A stretch of DNA of 64,000 nt from Streptomyces fildesensis (GCF_016107395.1 NZ_JAAIKO010000002.1:186001-250000), one strand, 5' to 3'. Counted from the first letter of the stretch, positions 51,801 to 62,263 are shown. Notes: generated by a model not told the origin, from the sequence alone. Numbers and translations are program-made.

Positions 51801-53385
51801 CGGCCTGATCTCGCCGCCGCCGCACCACGACATCTACTCGATCGAGGACCTCGCCCAGCTGATCCACGACCTGAAGAACGCCAACCCCAAGGCGCGCATT
51901 CACGTCAAGCTGGTCTCCGAGGTCGGCGTCGGCACCGTCGCCGCCGGTGTCTCCAAGGCACACGCGGACGTCGTCCTGATCTCCGGCCACGACGGCGGAA
52001 CGGGCGCCTCGCCGCTCACCTCGCTCAAGCACGCGGGCGGCCCCTGGGAGCTCGGCCTGGCCGAGACCCAGCAGACGCTGCTGCTCAACGGGTTGCGCGA
52101 CCGTATCGTCGTGCAGACCGACGGCCAGCTCAAGACCGGCCGTGACGTCGTCATCGCCGCCCTGCTGGGCGCCGAGGAGTTCGGCTTCGCGACCGCACCG
52201 CTGGTCGTCTCGGGCTGCATCATGATGCGCGTCTGCCACCTGGACACCTGCCCGGTCGGCGTCGCCACCCAGAACCCGGTGCTGCGCGAGCGCTTCAGCG
52301 GCAAGGCCGAGTACATCGTCAACTTCTTCGAGTTCATCGCCGAAGAGGTCCGCGAGATCCTCGCCGAGCTGGGCTTCCGCACCATCGAGGAGGCCGTCGG
52401 CCACGCCGAGCTCATCGACGCCGGCCGCGCCGTCGACCACTGGAAGGCGCAGGGCCTGGACCTGGCCCCGCTGCTGTACGTGCCGGAGCTGCCCGACGGC
52501 GCGGTCCGGCACCAGGTAACGGTGCAGGACCACGGTCTGGAGAAGGCGCTCGACAACACGCTGATCCAGCTCGCCGAGGAGGCGCTGGCCACCGGCGCCC
52601 CGGTCCGTATCCAGCTCCCGATCCGCAACGTCAACCGCACGGTCGGCACCATGCTCGGCCACGAGGTGACGAAGAAGTACGGTGGCGCGGGCCTGCCCGA
52701 GGACACCATCGACGTCACCCTGACCGGCTCCGCCGGCCAGTCGTTCGGCGCCTTCCTCCCCCGGGGCATCACGCTCCGCCTGGAGGGCGACGCCAACGAC
52801 TACGTCGGCAAGGGCCTGTCCGGTGGCCGCGTCATCGTCCGCCCGGACCGCGGTGCCGACCACCTCGCCGAGTTCTCCACCATCGCGGGCAACACCATCG
52901 CGTACGGTGCGACCGGCGGCGAGCTGTTCCTGCGCGGCCGGACCGGCGAACGGTTCTGCGTCCGCAACTCCGGTGCCACCGTCGTCTCGGAGGGCGTGGG
53001 CGACCACGGCTGCGAGTACATGACCGGCGGCCGGGCCGTCGTCCTGGGCGAGACGGGCCGCAACTTCGCGGCCGGCATGTCCGGCGGTATCGCGTACGTC
53101 CTGGACCTCGACCCGGACAACGTCAACACCGGCATGGTCAATGTCGAGGCGCTCGACGCCGAGGACATCACGTGGCTGCACGATGTCGTGCGCCGCCACC
53201 AGGAGGAGACCGGCTCCACCGTCGCCGAGAAGCTGCTCGGCGACTGGGGAACCACCCTCACCCGCTTCGGCAAGGTCATGCCGAGGGACTACAAGGCAGT
53301 GCTCGCCGCCAAGAACGCCGCCGAGCAGGCCGGACTCTCCGAGTCCGAGACCACCGCGAAGATGATGGAGGCGGCTAATGGCTGA
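48847..53385 (+). CDS. gltB: Glutamate synthase (NADPH) large subunit
   Basis: 1512 residues from the chosen start. A class II glutamine amidotransferase domain begins with Cys25 (EHDACGVGF), exposed after propeptide removal. A central domain, the FMN synthase domain with the 3Fe-4S cysteines (CHLDTCPVG, around residue 1130), and a C-terminal Gly-rich beta-helix domain follow. Makes two glutamates from glutamine and 2-oxoglutarate. ATG 48847 is preceded by GGGAGAG; starts up to 48790 would give up to 19 more residues. Overlaps gltD by 8 bases. Confidence 0.95.
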   Translation: MRSAFMDGRPAPQGMYDPRNEHDACGVGFVATLTGEASHALVEQALTVLRNLEHRGATGSEPDSGDGAGILLQVPDAFLREAAGFALPGAGHYAVGIGFLPVDTEDRTKAVDAIERIAVEEGLSVLGWREVPVAPQLLGATARSTMPHFAQLFVADASGTRSGLALDRPAFVLRKRAEREADVYFPSLSARTIIYKGMLTTGQLEPFFPDLSDRRTATAIALVHSRFSTNTFPSWPLAHPYRFVAHNGEINTVKGNRNWMRARESQLDSDLFDGSLERVFPVCTPGASDTASFDEVLELLHLGGRSLPHSVLMMIPEAWENHASMEPARRAFYQYHSTIMEPWDGPACVTFTDGTQVGAVLDRNGLRPGRYWVTDDGLVVLASESGVLDIEPGKIVRKGRLQPGKMFLVDTAEHRIIEDDEIKTALAAEHPYAEWLDAGLIALEDLPEREHIVHTHASVTRRQQTFGYTEEELRVILAPMAKTGGEPLGSMGTDSPIAALSDRPRLLFDYFTQLFAQVTNPPLDAIREELVTSLISTVGPGGNLLEPSPASCRNVVLPFPVIDNDELAKLIHINADGDLPGLGAATLSGLYRVAGGGASLAARLSEICAEVDTAMEDGARLIVLSDRHSDAEHAPIPSLLLTSAVHHHLIRTKQRTQVGLIVEAGDVREVHHVALLIGYGAAAVNPYLAMESVEDLARADTFLQGIEAEDAIRNLIKALGKGVLKVMSKMGISTVASYRGAQVFEAIGLDTEFVDTYFHGTDTKLGGSGLDVVAQEVAARHAKAYPVSGIAAAHRRLDIGGEYQWRREGEPHLFDPDTVFRLQHSTRTRRYDIFKQYTSRVDEQSERLMTLRGLFNFKEGRTPISIDEVEPVSSIVRRFSTGAMSYGSISMEAHETLAIAMNQLGGKSNTGEGGEDAERLYDPARRSAIKQVASGRFGVTSEYLVNSDDIQIKMAQGAKPGEGGQLPGHKVYPWVAKTRHSTPGVGLISPPPHHDIYSIEDLAQLIHDLKNANPKARIHVKLVSEVGVGTVAAGVSKAHADVVLISGHDGGTGASPLTSLKHAGGPWELGLAETQQTLLLNGLRDRIVVQTDGQLKTGRDVVIAALLGAEEFGFATAPLVVSGCIMMRVCHLDTCPVGVATQNPVLRERFSGKAEYIVNFFEFIAEEVREILAELGFRTIEEAVGHAELIDAGRAVDHWKAQGLDLAPLLYVPELPDGAVRHQVTVQDHGLEKALDNTLIQLAEEALATGAPVRIQLPIRNVNRTVGTMLGHEVTKKYGGAGLPEDTIDVTLTGSAGQSFGAFLPRGITLRLEGDANDYVGKGLSGGRVIVRPDRGADHLAEFSTIAGNTIAYGATGGELFLRGRTGERFCVRNSGATVVSEGVGDHGCEYMTGGRAVVLGETGRNFAAGMSGGIAYVLDLDPDNVNTGMVNVEALDAEDITWLHDVVRRHQEETGSTVAEKLLGDWGTTLTRFGKVMPRDYKAVLAAKNAAEQAGLSESETTAKMMEAANG

Positions 53386-54838
53386 CCCCAAGGGCTTCCT
53401 CACCACGCCCCGCCAGCTGTGCGACCGGCGTCCCGTCGAGGAGCGCAAGCAGGACTGGAACGAGGTCTACATCCCCGGCGGGCTGTTGCCGATCATCAGC
53501 AAGCAGGCCGGCCGCTGCATGGACTGCGGTATCCCGTTCTGCCATAACGGCTGTCCGCTCGGAAACCTCATCCCCGAGTGGAACGACTACGCCTACCGCG
53601 AGGACTGGACCGCGGCCAGCGAGCGGCTGCACGCGACCAACAACTTCCCGGAGTTCACCGGGCGGCTGTGCCCCGCGCCCTGCGAGTCCGCCTGTGTGCT
53701 GGGCATCAACCAGGACGCCGTCACCATCAAGAATGTCGAAGTCACCATCATCGACAAGGCCTGGGACAGCGGTGACGTGACGCCGCAGCCGCCGGAGCGG
53801 CTGTCCGGCAAGACCGTCGCCGTCATCGGCTCGGGCCCGGCCGGTCTGGCCGCCGCCCAGCAGCTGACCCGCGCCGGCCACACGGTCGCGGTGTACGAGC
53901 GCGCCGACCGCATCGGCGGCCTGCTGCGCTACGGCATCCCCGAGTTCAAGATGGAAAAGCGGCACATCAACCGCCGTATCGAGCAGATGCGCGCCGAGGG
54001 CACCAAGTTCCGCACCGGTGTCCAGATCGGCACCGACCTGCTGGGCGACAAGCTCAAGAAGCGTTATGACGCCGTCGTCATCGCCGCCGGCGCCACCCAG
54101 GCCCGCGATCTGCCGGTGCCCGGCCGTGAGCTCGGCGGCATCCACCAGGCGATGGAGTACCTGCCGCTCGCCAACAAGGTGCAGGAGGGCGACTTCGTCG
54201 CTCCGCCGATCACCGCCGAGGGCAAGCACGTGGTCGTCATCGGCGGCGGCGACACCGGTGCCGACTGCGTCGGCACCGCCCACCGCCAGGGCGCGGCCTC
54301 GGTCACCCAGCTGGAGATCATGCCGCGGCCGTCCGACGACCGCCCGGAGAACCAGCCCTGGCCGACGATGCCGATGACGTACAAGGTCACCTCGGCGCAC
54401 GAGGAGGGCGGCGAGCGCGTCTACGCCGTCAACACCGTGAAGTTCGAGGGCGACGAGGACGGCAACGTCCAGTCGCTGCACCTGGTCGAGGTGGTGTTCC
54501 AGGACGGGAAGTTCGTGCCGCAGCCGGGCACCGAGCGCTCCATCCCGGCCCAGCTCGTCACGCTGGCCATGGGCTTCACCGGCACCGACCAGAAGAACGG
54601 CCTGATCGACCAGCTCGGCCTGGAACTGGACGCGCGCGGCAACATCGCCCGCGACCAGGACTACGCGACCAACGTCGGCGGCGTGTTCGTCGCCGGTGAC
54701 GCGGGCCGCGGCCAGTCGCTCATCGTGTGGGCCATCGCCGAGGGCCGCTCGGCCGCCAGCGCGGTGGACCGCTTCCTGACCGGCGCCAGCACCCTGCCGT
54801 CCCCGGTCCGCCCTACGGACCGCCCGGTCTCCGTCTGA
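53378..54838 (+). CDS. gltD: Glutamate synthase small subunit
   Basis: 486 residues. The N-terminal [17 protein letters not shown] and a later CPAPCESAC carry the two 4Fe-4S clusters. FAD site [13 protein letters not shown] near residue 150; NADPH site [13 protein letters not shown] near residue 290. Feeds electrons from NADPH to GltB. Coupled to gltB by an 8-base overlap; followed by a hairpin terminator. Confidence 0.96.
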   Translation: MADPKGFLTTPRQLCDRRPVEERKQDWNEVYIPGGLLPIISKQAGRCMDCGIPFCHNGCPLGNLIPEWNDYAYREDWTAASERLHATNNFPEFTGRLCPAPCESACVLGINQDAVTIKNVEVTIIDKAWDSGDVTPQPPERLSGKTVAVIGSGPAGLAAAQQLTRAGHTVAVYERADRIGGLLRYGIPEFKMEKRHINRRIEQMRAEGTKFRTGVQIGTDLLGDKLKKRYDAVVIAAGATQARDLPVPGRELGGIHQAMEYLPLANKVQEGDFVAPPITAEGKHVVVIGGGDTGADCVGTAHRQGAASVTQLEIMPRPSDDRPENQPWPTMPMTYKVTSAHEEGGERVYAVNTVKFEGDEDGNVQSLHLVEVVFQDGKFVPQPGTERSIPAQLVTLAMGFTGTDQKNGLIDQLGLELDARGNIARDQDYATNVGGVFVAGDAGRGQSLIVWAIAEGRSAASAVDRFLTGASTLPSPVRPTDRPVSV

Positions 54839-54884
54839 TCCGCACCACCCCGAGCTGTCCCGCACAACGAAGTGCGGAACATGA

Positions 54885-54925
54885 CGCGGCGCCTGCCCAC
54901 CCCGACCACGGGGGCAGGCGCCGCG
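54885..54925. terminator. Terminator between gltD and the HExxH gene
   Basis: Perfect 14-bp stem CGCGGCGCCTGCCC (54885-54898) / GGGCAGGCGCCGCG (54912-54925) with a 13-base loop, between convergent genes. Confidence 0.85.
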
Positions 54926-54952
54926 CACCTTTTCCGGACCCGCCGGCCGATC

Positions 54953-55855
54953 TCAGGTGTCGCACTCCAGCACCGTCCGGCAGAGCGTGCAGCGGGCGGT
55001 GACGCGGCCGCGCACCGGGACCCGGATCCGCTGATGGCAGGTGGGGCAGGGGAAGGAGACCCGCGGCGGGTTCGTCGCCTCGAAGGAGTAGCCGCCCAGC
55101 GGTGCCGCGGGCTGCGCGGTGCCCGCGCGCCGGTCCCTGGCGTAGCGCCGCCGGGCCGTCCAGCCGGCGGCGAGCAGCGGCGGCTGCCGCCGCTCCTGCT
55201 CGGCGAGGACCAGCCCGGCCCGGTAGGCGTCACGCGCCAGCGGGCTGCTGAACCACGGCTCGATGTCGTCGCCGAAGACCAGCGCCCGCTTCGCGAGCAC
55301 ATAGCCGTACTCCTCCGGCGTCAGATAGCCCAGCTTGTACGCGGACATCATCAGCCGGTCCTCCCGGATCGCCGGCTCCTCCCGGTACGAGTCCAGCAGC
55401 AGCCAGCCCGCCCCGAGGAACGCCGTCGCGGTGTCGGTCAGGATCTCGTTGTCGCGGGTGCCGGGCAGTTCCAGACCGAGCCGGTGCAGGTAGACGTGCA
55501 TGACCTCGTGCGCCAGCGCCGCGCCCACATCGCGGCGGTCCGTCTTGAAGCGGGAGTGCAGCTCGACGAAGTACTCGGGGCCCGCCGCCAGTTCGACACT
55601 GCCCGCGTGCACCATGTCGCGGAACCCCACCACCATCCGGGCGTCCGGCAGCCGGAAGTGCTGCAGCATCACACGCGCCACGCGCTGCGCCCCCAGATAC
55701 GGGTCCTCGTCCGGCGGGAACTCCACCGACTCCGGGCGCACGCTCGCCGGGTACTGCTCGACCGTGTCGGCGGACAGCCGCCGGTACAGCGCGGTGAGCG
55801 AGCTCTGGATCGTGGCCAGGTGCGGGAACCCGTGCTCGATCTCGGTCACAGCCAT
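54953..55855 (-). CDS. HExxH metallopeptidase-like protein with C-terminal zinc ribbon
   Basis: 300 residues, no signal peptide. The middle contains AHEVMHVYLH, an HExxH site (about 113-119), followed by NEILTDTATAFLG, which could supply the third metal ligand. The C-terminus is a zinc ribbon with CPTC and CTLC pairs (about 270-297). Fold and ligand order resemble SprT/WSS1-like proteases, yet I cannot place it in a named family. Probably a cytoplasmic zinc protease or scaffold. The ATG at 55855 heads a single-gene unit divergent from the two-component system. Confidence 0.68.
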   Translation of the reverse strand: MAVTEIEHGFPHLATIQSSLTALYRRLSADTVEQYPASVRPESVEFPPDEDPYLGAQRVARVMLQHFRLPDARMVVGFRDMVHAGSVELAAGPEYFVELHSRFKTDRRDVGAALAHEVMHVYLHRLGLELPGTRDNEILTDTATAFLGAGWLLLDSYREEPAIREDRLMMSAYKLGYLTPEEYGYVLAKRALVFGDDIEPWFSSPLARDAYRAGLVLAEQERRQPPLLAAGWTARRRYARDRRAGTAQPAAPLGGYSFEATNPPRVSFPCPTCHQRIRVPVRGRVTARCTLCRTVLECDT

Positions 55856-56063
55856 CTCCCCCCGCCGGCCACCGTGCGGACCGGTGGCCTTTCGAGATTA
55901 CGCGTCCGCACCGGGGGAGACGCGGAAACCACTGGTGGTGCCTCCGTGCGGGGGCACAAAGATCGCGGGACCGTACGGTGTGCCCGCTCTGCGGTTGCGG
56001 GGGCCGAGGACCCCCGGTCCCATGGAGGAACACGGGAACCCGGGACCGGCCCGAAGGGAACGC

Positions 56064-56747
56064 ATGACGATCAGCGTGGTCATCGCCGATGACCAGGAGA
56101 TGGTCAGGACCGGTTTCCGGATGATCCTGGACAGCGAGCCGGACATCGACGTCGTCGCCGATGTCGTCGACGGTGAGGCCGCCCTCGACGCCGCCCGCCG
56201 GCTGCACCCCGACGTCTGCCTCCTCGACATCCGGATGCCGGGACTCGACGGCCTGGAAGTGACCCGGCTGCTGTGCGCCCCCGAGGTGGTCCGGCCGCCC
56301 CGCGTCGTCATCGTCACCACCTTCGACCTGGACGAATACGTGCACACCGCGCTGCGCAACGGCGCCTGCGGCTTCCTGCTCAAGGACTCCAGCCCCGCCA
56401 TGCTCGTCGAGGCGGTGCGGGCCGCCGCGGTCGGCGACTCGCTGATCTCGCCCGCCATCACCGTGCGGCTGCTGCGCGACATGGCACCGGCCGCCGGCTC
56501 GCCGGGGGCCGGTCCCGTACGGCAGCCCGCCGAGCCGCTCACCGAACGCGAGCAGGACGTCGTGCGGTGCCTGGCCCGCGGTATGACGAACGCGGAGATC
56601 GCCTCCGAGCTGTTCGTGTCCCTCTCCACCGTCAAGACCCACCTGGGCCATGTGCAGATCAAGCTCGAGGCCCGCAACCGGGTCGAGATCGCGGCCTGGG
56701 CGTGGGAGAGCGGGCTGGCCGCCGGGCCGGGAGGCGGGCCCGCGTGA
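56064..56747 (+). CDS. NarL/LuxR-family response regulator
   Basis: 227 residues. Receiver domain with phospho-acceptor Asp55 (CLLDIRMPG), conserved Thr in VTTFD and Lys in LKDSSP. C-terminal LuxR-type helix-turn-helix (LTEREQDVVRCLARGMTNAE). Coupled by GTGA overlap to its histidine kinase. The ATG at 56064 follows GAAGGGAA. The regulated genes are unknown; the GH101 gene just downstream is one possibility. Confidence 0.94.
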   Translation: MTISVVIADDQEMVRTGFRMILDSEPDIDVVADVVDGEAALDAARRLHPDVCLLDIRMPGLDGLEVTRLLCAPEVVRPPRVVIVTTFDLDEYVHTALRNGACGFLLKDSSPAMLVEAVRAAAVGDSLISPAITVRLLRDMAPAAGSPGAGPVRQPAEPLTEREQDVVRCLARGMTNAEIASELFVSLSTVKTHLGHVQIKLEARNRVEIAAWAWESGLAAGPGGGPA

Positions 56748-57889
56748 ACAATCTGCCCGGGTGGGCGGTCCGGCACCCGGGGCTGGCCGTCGCGGCCAAG
56801 ATCACGCTCTGCGCGGTGCTGCTGTTCCTGGTCAGCTTCGAGGGCGTGGTCCTCGCCCAGCAGCCGAGCCGCCCGCACGCGATCGTCTGGGCCGCGGGCA
56901 TCATCGTCTGCCTGTGCGTCGTGCCCTACACCCGCGTCCCGCTCGTCCCCCGGGCCTGCGTGGCCGTCGCCGTCTCCTGGACCGCCTCGATCATCCTCAT
57001 GGCGGGGGAGCACCCGGAGGTCACCTGGGGCCTGGGCGAGGGCATCGCCCTGCTCGTGCTGCTCGCCGCCGTGGTGCAGCGCTGCCCCGCCCGCACGGCG
57101 GCGATCCTCGGACCGATGCTGGGCGTCGCCTGCGTCACCGCCCCCATGCGGGACGTCAGCCCCGGCGCCTTCACCGTCCTGTACGGGGTGCTGACCGTCC
57201 TCGTCACCGCGTACTCCCTCATCCAGCGCCAGCAGGCCGGCCAGCGCGTCAACGACCTCGCCGCCGTCCGCTCAGCCGAGCGCCTGGAACTCGCCCGCGA
57301 ACTGCACGACCTCGTCGCGCACCACGTCACCGGCATCGCCGTCCAGGCGCGCGCCGCCCGCTACACGGGGGTGTCGGGCGAGCAGGCGGACGCCACCTTC
57401 GCCCGTATCGAGAACTCCTCGGGCGAGGCGCTCGCGGCGATGCGGCGGCTGGTGCGGGTGCTGCGCGAAGGCGCCGCCGAGACCACGCCGGTCGCCGGCA
57501 TCGTCCAGGTCAGGGAGCTGGCCGAGGCCTTCTCCGAGGTCGGGCCGCCCGTCGTGCTGTACGTGGAGCGGGGTCTGGACGAACGGATCCCCTCGGACGT
57601 CGCCGCCGGAGTGCACCGCATCGTCCGCGAGGCGCTCACCAACATCCGCAAGCACGCCGCCGACGCCACCGCCGTCCGCATCGGCCTGCGCTCCGTGCCC
57701 GCGGGGCTCGAACTGCGCATCACCGACGACGGCACCGGCGCCGCCCGCCTCTCCGCGCAGGCGTTCGGCGGCGGCTACGGCCTGGTCGGGCTCCAGGAGC
57801 GTGCCGAGGCGCTGGGCGGCGAACTCACCGCGGGCCCGGCCCCCGAGGGCGGCTGGCAGATCCTGGCGACGCTGTCACTCGACGCGTGA
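56744..57889 (+). CDS. Sensor histidine kinase (NarX/DesK type)
   Basis: 381 residues. Five or six transmembrane helices (about 10-165), then a dimerisation domain with His188 in ELHDLVAHH, and a HATPase domain (VREALTNIRKHA, ITDDGTG, GYGLVGLQERAE). No extracellular sensor domain is seen, so it may sense the membrane or an intramembrane signal. Partner of the regulator encoded just upstream. Confidence 0.94.
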   Translation: MNNLPGWAVRHPGLAVAAKITLCAVLLFLVSFEGVVLAQQPSRPHAIVWAAGIIVCLCVVPYTRVPLVPRACVAVAVSWTASIILMAGEHPEVTWGLGEGIALLVLLAAVVQRCPARTAAILGPMLGVACVTAPMRDVSPGAFTVLYGVLTVLVTAYSLIQRQQAGQRVNDLAAVRSAERLELARELHDLVAHHVTGIAVQARAARYTGVSGEQADATFARIENSSGEALAAMRRLVRVLREGAAETTPVAGIVQVRELAEAFSEVGPPVVLYVERGLDERIPSDVAAGVHRIVREALTNIRKHAADATAVRIGLRSVPAGLELRITDDGTGAARLSAQAFGGGYGLVGLQERAEALGGELTAGPAPEGGWQILATLSLDA

Positions 57890-58114
57890 ACCCGCCGGCC
57901 GCGCGGACCCGGCCGGAAGCGTGCACCCGGCGGATGCGCGGGCAGTCGATTCCGGCCCGACCCATGAGTCCAACAGCGGCCCACCTTTGTCCATGGGCGC
58001 GCCGGGTCCCCGCGACGCAAGGTGTAGGGCGATCGACCTGTGAAGCAGCTGTACAGCCGGTGGTCACCGGCTGTGCCGCCCACGGCAACCGGCGGTGCGT
58101 CCAGCAGCACCGCC

Positions 58115-58147
58115 ATGCCGTGGCGATGCCGTAGTTATGCCGTAGTG
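58115..58147 (+). repeat. Three direct repeats at 11-bp spacing before the GH101 gene
   Basis: ATGCCGTGGCG, ATGCCGTAGTT and ATGCCGTAGTG begin at 58115, 58126 and 58137, exactly 11 bases apart, one helical turn. The first seven bases are identical in all three. They end next to the GAGGAG ribosome site (58147-58152) of the GH101 gene. A regulator could bind them in tandem on one DNA face. The rest of 57890-58114 shows no other clear element. Confidence 0.65.
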
Positions 58148-58156
58148 AGGAGTGCG

Positions 58157-61100
58157 ATGTCCGCCCCCGACACCAGCATGGAAGCCGGTCCCAGCCGCCG
58201 CGCGGTGGTGCTCTCCACCGCAGCCGCCGGACTGGCCGCGGCGCTCGTCCCCGGACAGGGCAGCGCCGCCGCCGCGACGGCCGCCGCGGGCCGAGCGGTG
58301 ATCCGCTCGGCGCAGCTGGACGTCCGCGTCCACACCGCCTTCCCCGGCATCGCCTCCTACACCGACCGCGGCACCGGCGCCGTCATCCACGGCGCGCCCG
58401 CCCCCGCGAGCACCGTCCTCATCGACGGCGCCGTCCACACCCCGCAGGTCACCAGCGCGGTCCGCGCCCACCGCATCGCGTACACCCTCACTTTCGACGG
58501 CGGGACGCGCATCGAAGCGCAGATCGCCGTCGACGGCTGGACCGCCGAATTCCGTGTCACCGCCATCGCCGACACCGACAGCCTGCGCGTGGGCACCCTG
58601 CAGATCCCCGGACTGCGGCTGCTGAGCGTGCGCAGCGACCAGCCGGGGGCCACCCTGCTCGCCGCGAAGCTGCAGCTCGACAAGGCCACCAGCGGCGACA
58701 CCCTGGTCCGCGTCACCGCCACCACACCCGCCGAGGCGGCGGCCACCGGCTGCGCGTACGCGGTCGTCGCCACCGACGCGCTCGGCGCCGCGATCGAGAG
58801 CAACACCGTCTACGACAAGCCGGTCGGCGCGCAGGGCACCACCTGGGAGAACGGCCGCTTCTGGCGGCAGACCCTGGCCGGCGACGGCTGGATCGAATCC
58901 GGGCTGGCGCCCGGCCAGTGGACGTACCGGGCCGCCGGCGCCGCCACCACCGACACCGAGCCGCTGCCGTACGCCAAGGTCATCGTCACCCGGGACCGCA
59001 ACGGCGACGGGAAGGCCGACTGGCAGGACGCGGCGATCGCACTGCGGGACATCGCCGTCACCCCGCTCGGCGCCGACACCCAGCACCTGCGGGTCGTCCC
59101 GCACATCCCGTTCAACTTCGCCAGCCAGGCCACCAACCCGTTCCTGGCCACCCTCGACAACGTCAAGCGGATCTCCCTGGCCACCGACGGGCTGCGGCAG
59201 TTCACCCTCCTCAAGGGCTACCAGTCCGAGGGCCACGACTCCGCGCACCCCGACTACGGCGGCAACTACAACCGGCGTGCGGGCGGCCTCGCCGACCTCA
59301 ACACCCTCGTCGCCCGCGGCGCCCGCTGGAACAGCGACTTCGCCGTCCACGTCAACGCCACCGAGTCCTACCCGGTGGCCAACGCCTTCTCCGACCAGCT
59401 CGTCGACAAGACCGACCAGCAGTGGGACTGGCTCGACCAGTCCTATCGGATCAACGCCCGCCGCGACCTGATCAGCGGCGACATCGCCGCCCGCTTCCAG
59501 CAGCTGCGCGACGAGACCCACCCGGCGCTCAACACGATCTACCTCGACGTGTTCCGCGAGTCGGGCTGGACCTCCGACCGGCTCCAGCGCCATCTGCGCG
59601 CCCAGGGCTGGAACGTCACCAGCGAATGGGGCCACGGCCTGGAGCGCTCCTCCCTGTGGTCGCACTGGGCGAACGAGACCGACTACGGCGGCGACACCTC
59701 GCGCGGCATCAACTCGCAGCTCATCCGCATGGTGCGGCACCATCAGAAGGACGTCTTCGCCGACAAGTGGCCGCTGCTGGGCACCGCCAAGCTCGGCACC
59801 TTCGAGGGCTGGGTCGGCAAGACCGACTGGAACGCCTTCTACCGCACCGTCTGGACGGAGAACCTGCCCGCCAAGTACCTCCAGGCGTACCCGATCAGCA
59901 CCTGGACCGACCACGAGATCACCTTCTCCGGACCCACCGCCACCTCGGTGACCGACGCCGACGGCACGAAGACCATCACCACCGACGGCCGCACCGTCTA
60001 CCGCGGCGGCAGCTACCTGCTGCCCTGGGAGCCGCGGCAGGCCAAAAACCCGCCGAAGCTCTACCACTACAACCCGGCGGGCGGCGCCTCCACCTGGCGG
60101 CTGCCGGCCGGCTGGGCGGCGGCCCGCACCGTCAGCCTCTACCGCCTCACCGACCAGGGCCGCCGCTTCGAAGGCGACCTGCCGGTCCGGTCCGGCTCCG
60201 TCACCGTGCCCGCCGAGGCCGGACAGCCCTACGTCGTGTACCGCGACCGGGCGCCCCGCCAGGCCGCCCCCGGCTGGGGCGAGGGCACCGTGATCCACGA
60301 CCCCGGCTTCCACTCCGGCCGGCTCGACGACTGGCACGTCAACGGGCCGGCGACCGTCGTCCGCAACCCCATCGGCGACTACGAACTCGTCATCGGCGCC
60401 GGCCCCGCCGCCTTCGTCGGCCAGCGCCTGACGCGGCTGCGGCCCGGCAGCTACGCGGCCTCCGTCCAGGTCGAGGTCGGCGCCACCGCGGGGGAGCGGC
60501 GCAGGGCGGCCCTGGAGGTCCGTACCGCCGACGGCGTCACCGCCGTCAACTGGACCGACACCTCCACCGCGGGCAACTACGTCGCCGCCGACCGCAAGCA
60601 CGGCTCCCGCATGCAGCGGATGTTCACCTGGTTCACCGTCCCCGAAGGCGGCGGCCCGGTCACCCTCGCCCTGCGCGCCGACGAGGGAGCGGCCCGCGTC
60701 ACCTTCGACAACGTCCGTGTCGTCGCCGCCCTCCCCACCCGCAGCCCCGGCGCCCTCGTCCACGAGGACTTCGAGAACGTCCCCCAGGGCTGGGGCGCCT
60801 TCGTCAAGGGCGACGCAGGCGACGTCACCGACCCCCGCACCCACATCGCGCAGCGGCACTCCCCGTTCACCCAGGCCGGCTGGAACGGCAAGGTGATCGA
60901 CGACATCATCGACGGCACCCAGTCCCTCAAGTCCCGCGGCGAGAACGACGGGCTGATCTACCGGACCGTCCCGCACACCGCCCGCTTCGCCCCCGGCCGC
61001 CGCTACCGCGTCACGTTCCGCTACGAGAACGAGGAAGCCGGCCAGTACGCCTGGATCACCGCCACCGACCGCCCGGAAACCACCGAACTGTCCCGGACGC

Positions 61101-61255
61101 TGCTGCCCGCCGCCCGGACGCCCGCCACCCACAGCTATGAGTTCACCGCCCCCGCCGACGGCGACGCCTGGGTGGGGCTGCGCAAGGCCGGCGACAGCGG
61201 CACCGCCGAGTTCTCCCTCGACACCTTCACCGTCACGGACCTCGGTCCTGCATAA
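58157..61255 (+). CDS. Tat-exported GH101 endo-alpha-N-acetylgalactosaminidase-family protein
   Basis: 1032 residues. Twin-arginine signal SRRAVVL with a hydrophobic stretch and AAAA region (about 13-45). A beta-rich N-terminal domain is followed by a barrel catalytic domain of the GH101 type (about 330-640). Likely catalytic residues are Asp464 in NTIYLDVFRESGW and Glu490 in TSEWGHG, by analogy with known GH101 enzymes. C-terminal beta-sandwich modules (about 700-1032) look carbohydrate-binding. GH101 enzymes release Gal-beta-1,3-GalNAc from O-glycoproteins. The ATG at 58157 follows GAGGAG; an in-frame upstream extension to 58040 covers the repeats. Confidence 0.85.
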   Translation: MSAPDTSMEAGPSRRAVVLSTAAAGLAAALVPGQGSAAAATAAAGRAVIRSAQLDVRVHTAFPGIASYTDRGTGAVIHGAPAPASTVLIDGAVHTPQVTSAVRAHRIAYTLTFDGGTRIEAQIAVDGWTAEFRVTAIADTDSLRVGTLQIPGLRLLSVRSDQPGATLLAAKLQLDKATSGDTLVRVTATTPAEAAATGCAYAVVATDALGAAIESNTVYDKPVGAQGTTWENGRFWRQTLAGDGWIESGLAPGQWTYRAAGAATTDTEPLPYAKVIVTRDRNGDGKADWQDAAIALRDIAVTPLGADTQHLRVVPHIPFNFASQATNPFLATLDNVKRISLATDGLRQFTLLKGYQSEGHDSAHPDYGGNYNRRAGGLADLNTLVARGARWNSDFAVHVNATESYPVANAFSDQLVDKTDQQWDWLDQSYRINARRDLISGDIAARFQQLRDETHPALNTIYLDVFRESGWTSDRLQRHLRAQGWNVTSEWGHGLERSSLWSHWANETDYGGDTSRGINSQLIRMVRHHQKDVFADKWPLLGTAKLGTFEGWVGKTDWNAFYRTVWTENLPAKYLQAYPISTWTDHEITFSGPTATSVTDADGTKTITTDGRTVYRGGSYLLPWEPRQAKNPPKLYHYNPAGGASTWRLPAGWAAARTVSLYRLTDQGRRFEGDLPVRSGSVTVPAEAGQPYVVYRDRAPRQAAPGWGEGTVIHDPGFHSGRLDDWHVNGPATVVRNPIGDYELVIGAGPAAFVGQRLTRLRPGSYAASVQVEVGATAGERRRAALEVRTADGVTAVNWTDTSTAGNYVAADRKHGSRMQRMFTWFTVPEGGGPVTLALRADEGAARVTFDNVRVVAALPTRSPGALVHEDFENVPQGWGAFVKGDAGDVTDPRTHIAQRHSPFTQAGWNGKVIDDIIDGTQSLKSRGENDGLIYRTVPHTARFAPGRRYRVTFRYENEEAGQYAWITATDRPETTELSRTLLPAARTPATHSYEFTAPADGDAWVGLRKAGDSGTAEFSLDTFTVTDLGPA

Positions 61256-61266
61256 CACCCCAAACC

Positions 61267-61302
61267 GCCAGGGGGCCGGGGGCGTGGCCCCGACCCCCTG
61301 GC
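61267..61302 (+). terminator. Terminator after the GH101 gene
   Basis: GCCAGGGGG (61267-61275) pairs with CCCCCTGGC (61294-61302), with further GGGG/CCCC pairing inside. Confidence 0.65.
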
Positions 61303-61316
61303 CAGCACCGCACTCC

Positions 61317-62231
61317 ATGAGCCAAGATCAGTCCTCGATGTTCCACACATGGATGCGCTACTTCTCCCCGAACCCGGTCCACCACCGGCTCGGCCTGGTA
61401 TGCCTCGGCGTCGGCATGCAGCACGGAGCGCTGCCCACCGTCGGGCCGCGCACCATCGACCACCACGTCGCCGTCGTCATCAGCGCCGGCTCCGGCTGGT
61501 TCCGGCACCGCGGCGGCGACGCCGTGGAGATCACCGCGCCCACCCTGCTGTGGCTCACCCCCGACGCCGAACACCACTACGCGCCGCACCCCGGCAGCGG
61601 CTGGGACGAGAGCTTCGTCGACTTCACCGGACCGGCCGCCGCCACCTACACCGAACTCGGCTACATCGAGCCCGACCGGCCCATCGTCCCGCTCAGCGAC
61701 ACCACGGGACCGCGCGCCGTCATCGCCCGCATCGCCCGCGCGGCCCGCCCCGGAAACCCGCTCCTGGAAGTCGAGAGCTCCGCCGCCGTCCATGAACTCC
61801 TCGTCGCCCTGCGCCGCGCCCGCGCCGACACCACCGGCGACGGCGACCGGGTGCTCGACGCCCTCGCCCGCGACGCGTTCCTGCCGCTGACCATCGCGGA
61901 ACACGCCGCCCGGCACGGCATGACGCTGGCCGAACTGCGCGCCGCGGTCCGCCGCAGCGCCGGCTGCAGCCCCAAGGACTACCTGCTCGGCATCCGGCTC
62001 GGCCGCGCCAAGGAACTCCTCGCCGCCACCGACCTGCCGGTCGCCGCCGTCGCCCGCCGCGTCGGCTACGAGGACCCCGCCTACTTCAGCCGGCTGTTCA
62101 CCCGCCGGGTCGGCGCCGCCCCCGTACGCTTCCGCGAACAGCAGTACCGCACCGTCCCCGGCGGCTGGTCCACCGACCACCTCGACCCCCGGAAGATCAC
62201 CCGGCAGGCCGCAGATCACCCCGGGCCGTGA
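61317..62231 (+). CDS. AraC-family transcriptional regulator
   Basis: 304 residues. An N-terminal cupin-like sensor domain (about 20-150, with HVAVVISAGSGWFRHR) is followed by two C-terminal helix-turn-helix motifs, the second in VAAVARRVGYEDPAYFSRLF. Such proteins usually sense sugars. It lies between the GH101 gene and pepN, so it is a good candidate regulator of either. ATG at 61317; ATG at 61338 is a possible later start. Confidence 0.9.
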   Translation: MSQDQSSMFHTWMRYFSPNPVHHRLGLVCLGVGMQHGALPTVGPRTIDHHVAVVISAGSGWFRHRGGDAVEITAPTLLWLTPDAEHHYAPHPGSGWDESFVDFTGPAAATYTELGYIEPDRPIVPLSDTTGPRAVIARIARAARPGNPLLEVESSAAVHELLVALRRARADTTGDGDRVLDALARDAFLPLTIAEHAARHGMTLAELRAAVRRSAGCSPKDYLLGIRLGRAKELLAATDLPVAAVARRVGYEDPAYFSRLFTRRVGAAPVRFREQQYRTVPGGWSTDHLDPRKITRQAADHPGP

Positions 62232-62263
62232 CCTGGACCACCTCGTACGGCAGCATGTCCGGC

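Noticed and set aside
55930..55945. ACCAC-TG-GTGGT as operator of the two-component system
   Set aside because: A 5-2-5 inverted repeat far from the start, expected by chance in this composition.
58115..58147. PhoP box before the GH101 gene
   Set aside because: The 11-bp spacing fits, but the ATGCCGT unit does not resemble the GTTCACC-type PhoP repeat.
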